Source: Crocodylus rhombifer (Eukaryota > Chordata > Crocodylia > Crocodylidae). From it: a stretch of 64,000 nucleotides of DNA. The number at the start of each line of letters is the position of its first letter. The first letter of the stretch is position 1. The notes beneath the pieces are model-generated. The model did no database searches and was not told the DNA's origin. It saw only the letters and a list, made by a program, of their open reading frames with translations. The stretch is from the NCBI GenBank assembly GCA_038503035.1, contig JAVSML010024367.1, forward strand, positions 124,001 to 188,000, written 5' to 3'. Shown piece after piece: positions 46,677 through 58,164 of the stretch. The translations under genes and the position numbers were made by a program.

Positions 46677-47111
46677 AAGTGGTGCCAAACTTTTTGCCCT
46701 GTGGGCTGGGTGGGTGGTGCCAGGTCCATGTCTGGCCAGTGGGCTTGATCTGGTATACTGGGCTGGTGCAACATGGGCCCAATTTGGCTGCCAAGAGTTG
46801 AGAGGAAGGGAGCAGCCCAGCCTCCATCCAGATATATGGGTGAGGGCAGAACAACCTGGCCCTGGACCAGACATATGGAGGGGGAGGGGACAATACACGG
46901 GGAGTAGCCTGGCCAAATCCAGCTATGTGGGGGGCTAGTCCCTGGCCCTGATCCTGCTGCATGGCAATGGTCTGAGCGAAGCTAGATCTGGTCATGTGGA
47001 GCTTCCACCGCTTCCTGCTGCTGAATTTTCTGACTTATGGGGCCCTGCAGTCTAGGTGCCATGGCACTGAGGTCTGGATCCAGCCTGTGGGTGAGAGGTT
47101 GAGCACCACTG
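46677..47111. mobile_element. hAT-type non-autonomous element, 435 bp
   Basis: Ends AAGTGGTGCCAAACTTTTTG and GGTTGAGCACCACTG are inverted repeats with mismatches. They are flanked by GTCTATAG (46669-46676) and CTTTATAG (47112-47119), 8 bp with two mismatches. The 8-bp flank and AGTGGTG ends fit hAT. No coding capacity. Confidence 0.6.
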
Positions 47112-47119
47112 CTTTATAG

Positions 47120-48420
47120 GGAGTAAAGTTAGAAATTACATGCTGCTTGAATTGGAAAGCAAATGTATACAAGTGACAAAATATTAGTTATAAATAAAAG
47201 CTATGAAGGCTTCCTTATAATGAATCACCAAAATTTCCATTTGGAACTGCTGAGCATTCCCTGTATTAAGAGAAGCAAATTATTTAGTATTATCTGTTTA
47301 AAGTGACGTGATGTTTTCTCCTCTTTAAGCAGAGTTTATTTCTCACTTTAAACAGAATCGTAAACAATATAGTGTTCGCATGAACAGTTATTTCTTAATT
47401 CAAGCTGCTTCTGTCTTGTGGTGCTTTATATGTTGGGAAGGGGTGGGGAGGCAGGGACAGAAAATGTTGATAAACACTCTCATTTCTTTGTGTCACATCA
47501 AAGGCCGTATTGTTAGGGTAGCTTGTCATATTTTATGCTTCAAAGTTGTACCCATTTACAGAGTGGTAAATTACAGTATTGTTTAAAGATTTATTTTATA
47601 TTCAGCCTTAAGCATTACTTAAGTTCTGTATAGCCTTTTTATTAGCTGAACTTTCCATGTTGCTGGTGTCTGCAATATCAGCTGGCCTTGACTCTCACAA
47701 GCAGCTTATGGCCTTAAGTTTGCTTGTATGAGGTTTCCTTCCCTTTCTATCACTGTGAGAAGTTTTTCTAACACAACATAGTAACAGTTTTGTTACCAGC
47801 TCAAATTAACTGAACTTGGCACTAACCAGCTGAATCAGAAAGAAGAAATTATTGGATATGTTAATGAAAGGTGATAAGGGAGACCAATGGACAATGACCA
47901 AAGTAAGACACTAGAAAGAGGCCAAAATAAGAGGTGTGCTCATGATAGGTCAGTTGAACAATGGAATATGCTAACAGGATAAAATATGGACAGTATGCTG
48001 GCTACAGAGAGACCAATCCAAAAGCAAATAGTCATTGAAGGAGTAAAGTTGAAGGAAAACATAAAAGAAGGCAGCAAGAAAGTTAGAGGTCATTGTCATC
48101 ATCAGCAGCATAAATCTAGTCTTCAACATCTGTCTCGACAGTCCCAAGCAAAAATGGACCCTTTGCTTCAGGAACTGTGTGGCCAACCTTTTCTGTTGAG
48201 CAAAGTAACATCTGCGATTGGATGAGATCATTGTACTAAGTGTTTTTCTCTCTCTGAATATAGAAACTACTAAGATAATACTTGTTGTATTAATAAAGTT
48301 AGAATTTTATTTTAGGACACTGAGTTGTCTACATTTGTATTTCACATTCCATTTAAGGGTTAATTGGGCTTTAATGATCCCCTAGCACTATCTGGGCAAC
48401 ACTGGTTTTAACAGTGTCAT
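47120..48420. other. Unannotated AT-rich DNA
   Basis: Around 48290 TTAATAAAGTTAGAATTTTA may be the polyadenylation region of an LTR or old transcript. No boundaries seen, and no gene recognised. Confidence 0.35.
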
Positions 48421-48423
48421 TTC

Positions 48424-48725
48424 TGACCAACTTGAGCCTTCTGTTATGAGATGACTGGCTCTATGGATGTGGGGAGACCACTGGATGTTGTATAACTTGA
48501 TTTTAGCAAGGCTTTTGTTATGGTTTCCCATTGCATTATTGCAGGCAAGACAAGGAAGTAAAGGATGGATAAAGGGACTGTTAGGTGGATAGAAAACTGG
48601 CTGGAGCATTGGGCTCAGAGGGTAGTAATCAATGGCTCAATGTCTAGTTGGCAGCCGCAAGTGGAGTGCCCCAGGGGTCAGTCCTGGGGCCAGTTTTGTT
48701 CAGTGTCTTCATCAATAACTTGGAA
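48424..48725 (+). mobile_element. CR1 LINE, segment 1
   Basis: RT text from ACCAACTTGAGCCTTCTGTT through GGATGTTGTATAACTTGATT to the motif B region (GVPQGSVLGPVLFSVFINN). Interrupted at 48726 by a hAT element. The copy continues in segments at 48931, 50083 and 50409. Confidence 0.85.
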
Positions 48726-48922
48726 CAGGGGTGGACAATTATTTTGGGCAGAGGGCTGCTTACTGAGTTTTGGCAAGCCATTGAGGACCGCATGACAGGC
48801 AGCCAGAGGCAGATAAATATTAATTTTCTAAATTTTTTTTTTTTTGGGGGGGGGGGGCACAAGCTGGATAGAATGGCCTGGCAGCTGCATCCAGCCCACG
48901 GGCCATATTTTGCCCACTCCTG
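48726..48922. mobile_element. hAT-type miniature element, 197 bp
   Basis: CAGGGGTGGACAATTATTTT and ATATTTTGCCCACTCCTG are inverted ends, flanked by ACTTGGAA (48718-48725) and ACCTGGAA (48923-48930). The 8-bp duplication inside CR1 text is direct insertion evidence. A T/G homopolymer run is internal (48833-48858). Its left end matches the larger repeats at 11136 and 53834. Confidence 0.85.
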
Positions 48923-48930
48923 ACCTGGAA

Positions 48931-49455
48931 CATGGCATAGAGTGCACCCTTGGCAGACTTGCAGATGACACCAAGCTGCGGGGATTAGTAGATATGCTGG
49001 AGAGGAGGGCTAGGAATTAAAAAATGACCTAGACAAATTGGAGGATTGGGCCAAAAGAAATCTCAGGAGGTTCAACAAGGACAAGTGCCAAGTCCTGCAC
49101 TTAGGACAGAACAATCCCATGCACCAGTACAGGCTGGGGGCTGACTGGCCAGGCAGCAACTCTGTAGGAAAGGACCTGGGGGTTACAGTGGACAGTAAGC
49201 TAAATATCAGCCAGCAGTGTGCCCTTGTCGCTAAGAAGGCTAATGACATACTGGGTTGGATTGGTAGAAGCATTTCCAGCAGGTCGAGGGAAGTGATTAT
49301 TCCCCCCTATTTGGTACCAGTGAGATCACATCTGGAGTACTGTGGTCAGTTTTGAGCCTCCCACTACAGAAATGATGTGGGAAAAGTGGGGAGAGTCTAG
49401 CGAAGGGCAACAAAAACTGTGAAGGGGCTGAGACACATGACTTACGAGGAGAGGT
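48931..49455 (+). mobile_element. CR1 LINE, segment 2
   Basis: Continues after the hAT insertion: LADDTKL-type text (GCAGATGACACCAAGCTGCG), FNKDKCQVLHLGQNNPMHQY, KDLGVTVDSKLN, GWIGRSISSRSREVIIPP and HLEYCGQF. Ends at ACGAGGAGAGGTT. The following 250-300 bp of the CR1 are missing. Confidence 0.88.
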
Positions 49456-50082
49456 TGTCCTCACTGGGCACTCCGTAGCCCTGTCCCTGCGCCCCTCAGT
49501 GCCAGGCTCTCCACAGCCCTGTTTCTGTGCCCCTCAGTGCTAGGATCCGTGCACCATAGCGCTGCACCCTCTCTGGTGCTGGGTTTTGTGCCCCCAAATG
49601 CTGCACCCTCTCTGATGCCAGGGTCTGTACACCCCAAATGCCACACCCTCTCTGGTGCCAGGGTCCCCACACTGCCATGGGTCCCCAGTGAGGCCTCCTT
49701 CTTCCCCAAATAGCCTCACCCAAACCACCTGTCTTATAAAACGGCAAACAAAACATAAGCCCCTGGGCTATGACATAGCACAAGCTACATAAGGTGTGCT
49801 CAGCCCCTTTATATTACTGGGAGCAGAACTTAGTCAGGCTTCTTCTCTTCACTTGCTCTAGGAGGGCTCCTTCTTGCTTGGCCACCAGCAGAGAACTGAA
49901 CTCCTAGTCTACGTCCTGGGGTTTATATGGGCCCAGGACCCTGCCCCTTCTGGCCAGCTGACCAGGTGCAGGTGCAGGCTAATTTCCTCATTAGCTAGCT
50001 GCCATGGCAACCTGCACCTGGGCTCCTGCCTGGCTCTTTGGGCTCTTCCCAGGCAGTTTCTTCCAGGAGCAGGCACCTAAGT
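49456..50082 (-). mobile_element. LTR-like insertion in CR1 (minus orientation)
   Basis: On the minus strand it has GGGCCCATATAAACCCCAGG (TATA-like, near 49930), then a region with three tandem units of about 42 bp around GCACCCTCTCTGGTGC (plus-strand positions about 49563, 49606 and 49646). CR1 sequence lies on both sides. GAGGT occurs just left (49451-49455) and just right (50083-50087), but the resulting ends are not TG/CA, so the duplication is uncertain. Confidence 0.55.
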
Positions 50083-50171
50083 AGAGGTTTTTAAGGCCTG
50101 GCTAGACAAAGCTTTGGCTGGGATGATCTAGGTGGGGATGGTCCTGCTTTAAGCAGGGGGTTGGACTAGAT
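50083..50171 (+). mobile_element. CR1 LINE, segment 3
   Basis: AGAGGTTTTTAAGGCCTGGC, GACAAAGCTTTGGCTGGGAT and GGGGGTTGGACTAGAT belong to the CR1 3' region. Interrupted by a hAT element at 50172. Confidence 0.85.
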
Positions 50172-50400
50172 CAGTGGTTCCAAACCTTTTTTATATTGCA
50201 GGCCAGCACGAGAGTGGGACTAGGCACGTGGAGCTGGCTGCCTTGCTGCCCAGCTTTAACCACACATGTGACTGATGACAATGGAAGCCACTTGCCCGGG
50301 AGGACAGACAAGGCTCCAAGAGTGGGGCTCATGCCACGACCCGGCAGCCAACTCGTCATGGCCCAGTACCAGGCTGTGGCCTGGTGGTTTGGAACCTTTG
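50172..50400. mobile_element. hAT-type miniature element, 229 bp
   Basis: CAGTGGTTCCAAACC at the left and GGTTTGGAACCTTTG at the right are inverted with two mismatches, flanked by perfect 8-bp repeats GACTAGAT (50164-50171 and 50401-50408). Inserted in the CR1 3' UTR. No coding. Confidence 0.92.
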
Positions 50401-50408
50401 GACTAGAT

Positions 50409-50450
50409 GACCTCCTGAGGTCCCTTCCAACCCTAATTTGCTATGATTTC
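50409..50450 (+). mobile_element. CR1 LINE, 3' terminal segment
   Basis: GACCTCCTGAGGTCCCTTCC and AACCCTAATTTGCTATGATT form the CR1 3' end after the hAT insertion. Confidence 0.85.
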
Positions 50451-50592
50451 CTGTGCCCTAGATAAATGACTGCTTATTTTTGGCACTAAAATTTTTATAA
50501 TTATGGTTTTGTTGCCATAAAATGAGAGAAATAAGACATTTCAGCTCACAAAGCTGTTTAATACAAACAGATCTTATCATGTTTGTATTAAA

Positions 50593-50818
50593 TAGACTAG
50601 ACATCAGGAGGCGCTACTTCACGTACAGGGCGGCTACGATCTGGAACCAACTTCCAAGCGAAGTGGTGCTGGCTCCTACCCTGAGGGTCTTTAAGAGGAG
50701 GCTGGATGAACACCCTTCTGGGGTCATTTGACCCCAGTACTTTTTTCTGCCATGGCAGGGGGTCACACTTGATGATCTGCTCAGGTCCCTTCTGACCCTA
50801 CCGACTATGAAACTATGT
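50593..50818 (+). mobile_element. CR1 LINE, short 3' fragment
   Basis: AGACTAGACATCAGGAGGCG, ATCTGGAACCAACTTCCAAG and CTGACCCTACCGACTATGAA form a 5'-truncated CR1 3' end of the same subfamily as 32044-33128. Confidence 0.9.
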
Positions 50819-51074
50819 CAATCAATTATCCCTCTCTTCTCATTTTGCATTTATTTTTCAAAGAAACCATGTTTAATGAGCTAGAATAGCAGTTACCAAA
50901 CTTAGAATTAGGATTTTACAGGTTGAAATTGTCTTAGAAAAAGCATGTGTGCTGCCAACACAGGAGTGGAGATAAAAGCATGCGACATGGCGACGGGCCT
51001 TGCAGGCGCCCTTTTCATGACCTGAAGGCCTGTCAGTCAAGTGAGACCTACTTTCAGAGAAGCACTGGCTCAGT

Positions 51075-51770
51075 TGTAACAGAGAGCTTGTTGCTACGGA
51101 TGCCCAGCATATGAGAGATATGAGGTAATCTTTCTAGAAAGTTCGGTCTTCCTAGCAACCTAATTGGCCATGAGAGTTACTATAAAAGGTCTGACGACCC
51201 CTCCCTCAGAGAGAGACCCGCGGAACTGGAGACAGAGCCTGGTCTGTTCAGGGACTGTCTTCCAGTTAGGTCCTTAGGCTTTTCGGTCTTCTCCTTCGCC
51301 TTGTGTTATATTATATTGATCTATCGGCTTTCGACCTACCTGGCATCGATCTCTAACCACAACTTCAGATCACCCCTTGGACTCTGACTACGGTTTCGAC
51401 TACTTACCTGGTTCTGGACCTCGGCATCCATCTCGACCACCCGACCATTCAGCTCTCAGCGGACACCAACGAGTTACGGTTCTGTGTTGTCAGTTGCTCC
51501 TCCATTATAAACTGTTGACCATCCCTGGGACTTATCCGACAGGCTTGTCCTGTCGGTGAACCCCGTGGGACAACAGGTTCCCCTGTTGTGAGTTAATACT
51601 GTAACTGAAGACTCCGTACCTGCGCTCTTCCAAGCGTAGTTCAAATAAATCCATTCTGTTGAAAGAACTCAGCTTCCGTGTCGCTCAGAACTCCATTGCC
51701 GCTAGACCCAGCCTGTTCGTTCAGTCTCACCGAGACACTTGGGACCCTTCCCTGGGGGAGGATTACCCAG
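51075..51770 (+). mobile_element. LTR (probably solo), approximate ends
   Basis: Starts TGTAACAGAGAGCTTGTTGC, like the LTR at 31131. It has TATAAAAG at 51181, CCTAATTGGCC just before it, and AATAAA at 51644-51649, in the order expected for U3-R-U5. The leader from 51190 has GTCTGACGACCCCTCCCTCA and a long C/T-rich stretch. No gag/pol follows. The right end and duplication were not resolved. Confidence 0.6.
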
Positions 51771-53833
51771 CAGAAATTAAGATGTTGGCGAATCCTGGAA
51801 AAATTTTCTTTGACTCTTTCTTAGACTACACTTAGACTTTTCAAAATAAATTAACTTAGAAATTTCCTGCCCTCAGTTTGATTTTGTAGTTCCTTAAATA
51901 ATAGGGTCACGCCTGAAGGCAGAAATGAACTGGGTAAGGATGAGCTAAGATGCATCACTCTCTGGTAAAATGTTAATACCTCCCTGCTTCAATAATATGT
52001 TTTAACAAATTAAACAAAGTGCCCTTTTATCTTTCCAACCTCAAAGATTTCTTATTATCTGGAAAGTGACTTAATAGAAATAGGTTTCTATGTTTATATT
52101 TTTGTTCCATTTTTATATCAAAATCTTCTCTGTGTAAAACTCCTAGCACTGCAAACAATCTTGTGGCTTCTCAAAATCAGTCTGTACTCTTGTATCACAC
52201 ATCTGCAGTGACACAGATGTTCTCATCTGGAACTTAGTTAAAAATTCTAATAATGAAGCAGCAGTCAAAACAGAACCAAGCTTCTCTGTCATTTTTGCAG
52301 GAATAAAAAATGTACTAACTATTCAGCTTAATCAGACTAAGCAAATACAATTCTATATTTATTTTGAACAGGAGAAAGATCTGTTAAGTAAAAAGCTGCC
52401 ATTTTGAAATAGTCATCACTTTTCCTACAACAGTAAATTAAGCTGTATCTTACTATAATGTTAACTTATAAATCAGTTGCAAGCACTGAACGTATCCAAA
52501 AATTGTTAAGCTTCTTTGAGTACTAGAGCCTGGTAGCCTTTTGCGATTTATATCCAAGATGGGCATAAACCCATGTGCCTACATTCAGCTGCATCTGGAT
52601 AGACAATAGTGCATGGGTACATGGGAAAAAATGTTAGTGTCACAAAAGGCACTCATATTGGCTGTATTACAAACATACAAGCATAACAAAACATAATCAT
52701 AAACTGAAGCACAGTGCAGAGCTCTGACTGTGCATGGAGGTATGGCAGGTAGGGTGGAAGTCTTAGGCAACAACTTTACCACCACTGCATTGTGCACAGA
52801 AGTGGTCCGCTGGGGCTTCCTGCACAACTGCTTGCAGAAGTTTTTTTGTATAAATTATGGGCAGATGCTCTTCTAATGCAACTGGTATAGCTCCATTGGA
52901 GTCAATGGAAAAAAGATAATTTACATGAGTGCCAAAGCATGTACAAGTCTGCAAATCCTCTGGGTTTTCCTGTTCTATCAACTAAGGTGGAGAAGAAGTG
53001 AAACTAAATTCTCCATCAGGCTTGAGGAAAAAACTAGGAGTCCTGCTAATTTTCCCAGGCAAGTCACCTGGGCTGCATGCTGGGAATTCATAGACACCAA
53101 CTGTTATTGTTGCTGGAGGGTGACCTATAATGATGAACATGTGGAAAATTTTACATATTTCAGGTGACAACCCTCTTCCTGAGGGGGCTTAGGGCCCTCA
53201 GGCCCCCATATATTTGACACCTCTGGCTTGGATAGACTTTCTCTATAATGACTCCTAAAGAAATGTCTACTAAATTGAAATGCTTTGATTGTTCAAACTA
53301 AATTTTTATTGTAAAGGTCAGACAGAAAATCCAAAATACTATACAGACACACTATGTCTGTATAGTGACTGGTTTATGTCATTATCTTTATCTTTACCTA
53401 TGGACAGTTTACTTCAGTACTAAAATTAACTGGTTAGTTTGTTAAAATAAATACAGCACAAGGATGTACTTGCACTATAGAAAGATCAATTATTTTTTTA
53501 AACATAACATAGAAGTTACATATTTTGATAAATTGTCTTATAGTAAATACGTGATTATTCAATGTCACAATGTGAAGAAAACCCAATAAATTAGCAGCTA
53601 AGCATGGAGGTGTTCCTGAATCCAATCCAAATATTCCATCAGGTAGCCTGATTGACATTAAATTTACTAACTAGAAATTAGTAACAGCAGAATATAAACT
53701 ATGCTAAGTAAAATAAAGAGGCAATGGAGTTTGCATGTTATATTGCCCTCCATTATATTTTTCATACTGGAACATTCACTGTGGAATGGTTAATCTAAGA
53801 ATACTGCACCATGACAAGGTATGATTGCTTACA
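51771..53833. other. Unannotated AT-rich DNA
   Basis: No gene recognised. GCTCCATTGGAGTCAATGG near 52890 is a word often seen in the tails of old amniote interspersed repeats, so a decayed SINE/LINE may lie at about 52760-52930. 53340-53365 has an imperfect palindrome (ACACACTATGTCTGTATAGTG). Confidence 0.4.
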
Positions 53834-54745
53834 TCGGGGTGGGCAATTATTTTGGCTAGAGGGCCACTTAATGAGTTTTGGTGAACTTTCAAGGGCCACA
53901 TGGGTAGCCCCACTCCTTGATGGGTTGCCATCTTGGAACCAGATGTCCCACATCTAATCCCTGATGTTTGCCATAAGAAGTCCCTTCCCTTGTTCCAGAA
54001 GTACTCCTTTTGGGAGGGAGGGTGCTGCAATCTTGAAACCAAAATAATAATAATAATAATAATCAAATCACATAATAAAAAATTAAACATCTTCTAAATT
54101 ATTTTAATATTATTTAAAAAAAAATTTTGTCCAGATTTATGCATGTTTGCATAGTGTATCTAGAGGCAATTGCAAAATAGCTCAAAATACAGTCCTACTC
54201 TTGTATATACTGTATGGGGGGGTGTAAGAGAGTGTCGGGCATGTGACTGGGGAGTGTATATGTGTGTGGTGGCATGTGGGTCTGTGTGGGATGTGGGTAT
54301 GGCAAATGGGATGTGTAGGGGAGGGCGGGATGGGGGGGGTTGTATGTTTGTATGGTGTATGTGGTTGGCATGGTGCGGTGCAAAGGTGTAGGGTTATGGT
54401 GGGTGGGGTGGGAGTGTGTGTGGGTGGGACAGTGTGTTTGGGGAATGGTGAGGAGAGGGGAGTGTGGGAGTGTGTATGGGGCCTGTGTGCTTGAGGGGTA
54501 TGGTGGGGGGGTATGTGGGACCTTGTGGGTTTGTGTATGCAGGTGTGTGGCGTGGGTGGGTCCTCAGAGTCCCTGGAACATGCTAGTCCCTGGAGCTGCA
54601 GGTGGTAGAAGCATGCAGAGCCAGCCCCACTGAGCCCCACATGATGAAGCCAGCAGTACAGGTCATGGGGCTTGGCCATTGTGGCTGGGAGAGGGGTGGA
54701 GCCAGCTCAGATCCATAGCATAGAGCTCCCCACCATTCACCATCC
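53834..54745 (+). mobile_element. hAT-like repeat with GT minisatellite, copy B
   Basis: Opens GGGGTGGGCAATTATTTTGG and GAGGGCCACTTAATGAGTTT as in copy A at 11136. It shares the block near 54135 (AGATTTATGCATGTTTGCAT and AGCTCAAAATACAGTC) and then a GT/GGTGTG tract at 54210-54560. A (TAA)n run lies at 54043-54063. Right end not defined. No coding; the open frames come from the minisatellite. Confidence 0.5.
54210..54560 (+). repeat. GT/GGTGTG-rich minisatellite
   Basis: About 350 bp of TGTGTGGG/GGTATG-type units with almost no C, the counterpart of 11520-11755. Confidence 0.75.
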
Positions 54746-56300
54746 TGTGAGATACTCATTGTTTCCCATAATTGCTGAATACATTCAACTACCACTGAAA
54801 AGAATTCAAAGAATATAGTTGAGAGCACTTGGAAACTTGCAGAAAGCACTCAGCATTTCATAGGAAATGCAAGAGCAGTCATATCTGTATCAGAACTTCC
54901 TGCTTGCATCAGGGGTGCTATAACATACATGATGAATTTGTTCCCCTGAAAAAGTGTTTTTAAATTTCTGCAGATAGGCTTTTTTTAACAAAACAAATTA
55001 GTACCAAAACTGATGTTTTATGTACATTTCCAGTTTAATGCATACTATTTAATTCCATTCAGAATCTTTTAAAACCCTTATCACATGTTTAGATTCAAAT
55101 AAGATAAGATATTGAAGTAACATCTAGCATACATTATGTTGGCTCACAGAAAAAAGAAATATCCTTTCTTGCTTAAAATTTTGAGTAAGGAAATAGGATT
55201 TGCCACCTGTAAAAATAACCATGCCCAAATGAAGATTGCAAGAACAAGCCTAATTAGAGAAAACTTCTGTATTGGCTGGCAATGAACTAGTCTTGATTTC
55301 TAATATCTATGTTTGTTGTATATAATCTTCTTTGCCTAGAAACTAGTTTTCATCTGATGATTCTCAGCTAAGCTCCTCTACTACAGTCTTGTCCCTTCCA
55401 TGCTACCCTTTCATGTATTAACATGTGGGTTTTGTGGAATCCTGTAAAACAGCTCAGTAAAACAGAAGCAAATTGGAGAATCAGTGCTTTATTGGGAGGT
55501 AGCCATTATAGGCTTATTTAGTGTTCTTGTTCACTTAACAAGAAGGCAACATGGTCTGACACTCATCTATACTCATAGCATAGATCTGACTTTAAGGAGT
55601 TTGAAGTCCTCATTCTAGCTGTATTATTAACATAGTGCATGAACTTGGCCTTTGGTGATTTAAAATATATCTATACATGTGCTTATCATAAGTAAACTTC
55701 TGGTCCTTGAGAATGGAATTTCAAGTTCACTTTGCTGCCCTGGCCAGGCTACTTTTAAAAAGGAAACAGTAGCCACATTTATATGGTGCTTTGGGTGGGC
55801 AAATCAGCACTTCTGAGTCAGTGCTAGGTGCCCCCCTTTACCTTATGCTAATTAGCCTGCCTGTGTTGCAATGCAGATATGGCTGTACCACTTCCAGGCT
55901 AGGAAGCAGTCTGCATGGAACAGCATGGCTTGAAGAAGCTTCTTTGGAACATATAAGTATTTTATAGACATGACTATGGCTCCTCAGGTTCTCTCCCTGT
56001 AAAATAGGAATGATAATTTTCTTCATAGGCATGTTCTTGCCAACAGATTTGACTTGTTAGAAAACCTGAATTTTATAACTTTCCACAAAAGAAAATAGTT
56101 GCTGAAGATTGTGTTCTCTCTTATTGAAGTGAAAAAAGGAAGGAAAATACTCTCCTACCACTCTCTCAGGGCACAAACTCAAGTTATGTTTGTCATGCAA
56201 TCATCCCCTTGAAAGCTGTCTATAGTCATGCCCTTACAGAAGTGCACAGTTGCAGAGTGCTTTAAAAGGGCCTAACCTCACGACAATCTAACCCTCATTA
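54746..56300. other. Unannotated AT-rich DNA
   Basis: Nothing recognised beyond scattered T- and A-rich runs. Confidence 0.45.
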
Positions 56301-56309
56301 CATCACAGT

Positions 56310-56830
56310 TCCGATAAAGGTGCTCCAAAGCAGAGTGCCCTCATTAACTTGTGTCAGCCTACACCAGGAGCTGGGCTGGGTTGATGCAGCCCAGCCAGCT
56401 CCTGGCACTGTCTTCAGAATGGGAGGGGGAAGGGATGGAAGGGAGTAAATGGAGTTCTGTCTAGGGTTTTTTCAGCCACAATGAAGGGTGGGGTGGCTGG
56501 ATTGGAGCTCCAATCCATCTGCCCTACCCTCCAATGCTGGTTGAAAAAAACCTAGATAGAACTCCCTCTGCTCCCTTCCCCCCTCCCATTCTGAAAAAAA
56601 CACTAGGGCTGGGAGGGGGGAGAGGTGAGTCTAGGGGAGAGTGGCTACAGTCTTGCAGGTGCTCCAAATTGTAGCTGGATCCCCCAACCCCCAGGACCCA
56701 ACCATGAACAACTATTGTGTCTGGGGGATGGCTGTAACTCATGGCTCTTCCTGCAAAGCACCATGAGTTACAGCAGAGATCTATTCTTCTGCTGTGCCCT
56801 CAATGATGTACAGCACTAAATAATGATTTA
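56310..56830 (+). mobile_element. Foldback element, copy 2 (family A)
   Basis: Arms at about 56414-56477 and 56538-56594 are reverse complements (CAGAATGGGAGGGGGAAGGG against CCCTTCCCCCCTCCCATTCTG, AGTTCTGTCTAGGGTTTT against AACCTAGATAGAACT). The flanks match the reverse complement of the 3.9-4.4 kb copy, including GTAACTCATGG near 56736. Non-autonomous; ends approximate. Confidence 0.6.
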
Positions 56831-56869
56831 TCAGCTTTTCACTGCTCTTCTGCTTAAAAAAGCATCAAA

Positions 56870-57129
56870 GGCCAGATCAGGTGCAGTTGGTGAACTCAGA
56901 CTGGTGGGGCGGGTGGAGCAGCACACAGGAGTGCAGGGCGGGGCAGGGTTTTGCAGCTGGCCAGGTGGGATGGCGTGCGGGGTTTGCAGATGGCTGAGCA
57001 CTCTGGCCAGAAGTGAGGAGGCTGCAAATTTCCCCCCACTACTTCTGGCTGGCTGCAAAACCCCGCCCCCGCTCCCATGTGCCGCCCCACCCACCCCACC
57101 AGTCTGAGTTCACCAGCCACACCTGGGCC
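56870..57129. mobile_element. Foldback miniature element, 260 bp (family B)
   Basis: Two arms of about 80 bp or more are reverse complements: GGTGAACTCAGACTGGTGGG at 56889 against CCCCACCAGTCTGAGTTCACC ending near 57114, continuing through a GGGTTTTGCAG block and GAAGTGAGGAGGCTGCAAAT. Only a short loop remains. GGCC stands at both outer edges. No flanking duplication was identified. Confidence 0.7.
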
Positions 57130-58160
57130 ATATCTATTGCTAATATTAGCACTGACACATGTATTTTACAAGTTGAAATGGTAGTCCAAGATAGTTAAAT
57201 GTGTCTATCCATGGAAGAAGACTCGTAATTTTGTCTCAGCTTTTCATAGTAACTAATTTGATTATTTTGGTTCAATAGAGTTTGATCTATTTACAGGATT
57301 TAACAGTGAACTCAGGAAATGCTAAACCTTCTGTGTTAACAGAAGCTGTAAGAACCAGCATATTGGAAGCAGAACTTCTAAGTAGGTTTTCGGTATTTAC
57401 CAACTGTCTGGTTTATTATCAGGGGTCCTGTAATCAGGGACCTGAGGAAGAACGTCTTACATTGGGAAGCTAGTCTAACTTTATCCCAACTACATACTTG
57501 ATTCAACAAAAGACATTACCCTAAGAAATTCTTGCCTCTCACATCAGATATAAAACTAATTTTCCACCATGTATTTCACATAATTAATGTCTAATGAGAC
57601 CCACACCATTTTTCAATTATATCTTTTCAATTATATCTTGAACAGATATCAAGTCACATATAGGCATCATACTTGTGAAATACATCAACCTCTTTTGGTT
57701 TCCTGTCATACTATATGACTACAGCACTGGTCATGAGCTCCCTCAGGCCTGTGTGAACAAAACCCCATGGAATTACATTCAACTCCCTCTTTGCTTATGA
57801 CATACCTCTACCTGCCCATAACTACAAACAATAGAAACTAGCTAATGGCTCTCTGCTCTCAGTCCATACTTCAGTTGTGGTGTTCCTTTTGACACCTCTC
57901 AGTGCCTTCTGCTATCCTTTCCTAACTCCACATCCCTGTCAGTGAGGGCCCTGAAAACTTCATGGAGCCATCACTCTGTGGACCCTGTCTTCATAGGCTT
58001 GTGTACTGATGGAACTATTACAATAACTAGACATTCTTTATTTGTTCCAGTATACCTGAAACACAGAGGAGCTATTGAATGTTACCCACTCAGATTTAAT
58101 GCAGTGAAAATACAGGACTATAATGCATGTATGTACACTAACACGTTTAGGAAAGCTACA
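57130..58160. other. Unannotated AT-rich DNA
   Basis: Nothing recognised. Confidence 0.45.
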
Positions 58161-58164
58161 GATT

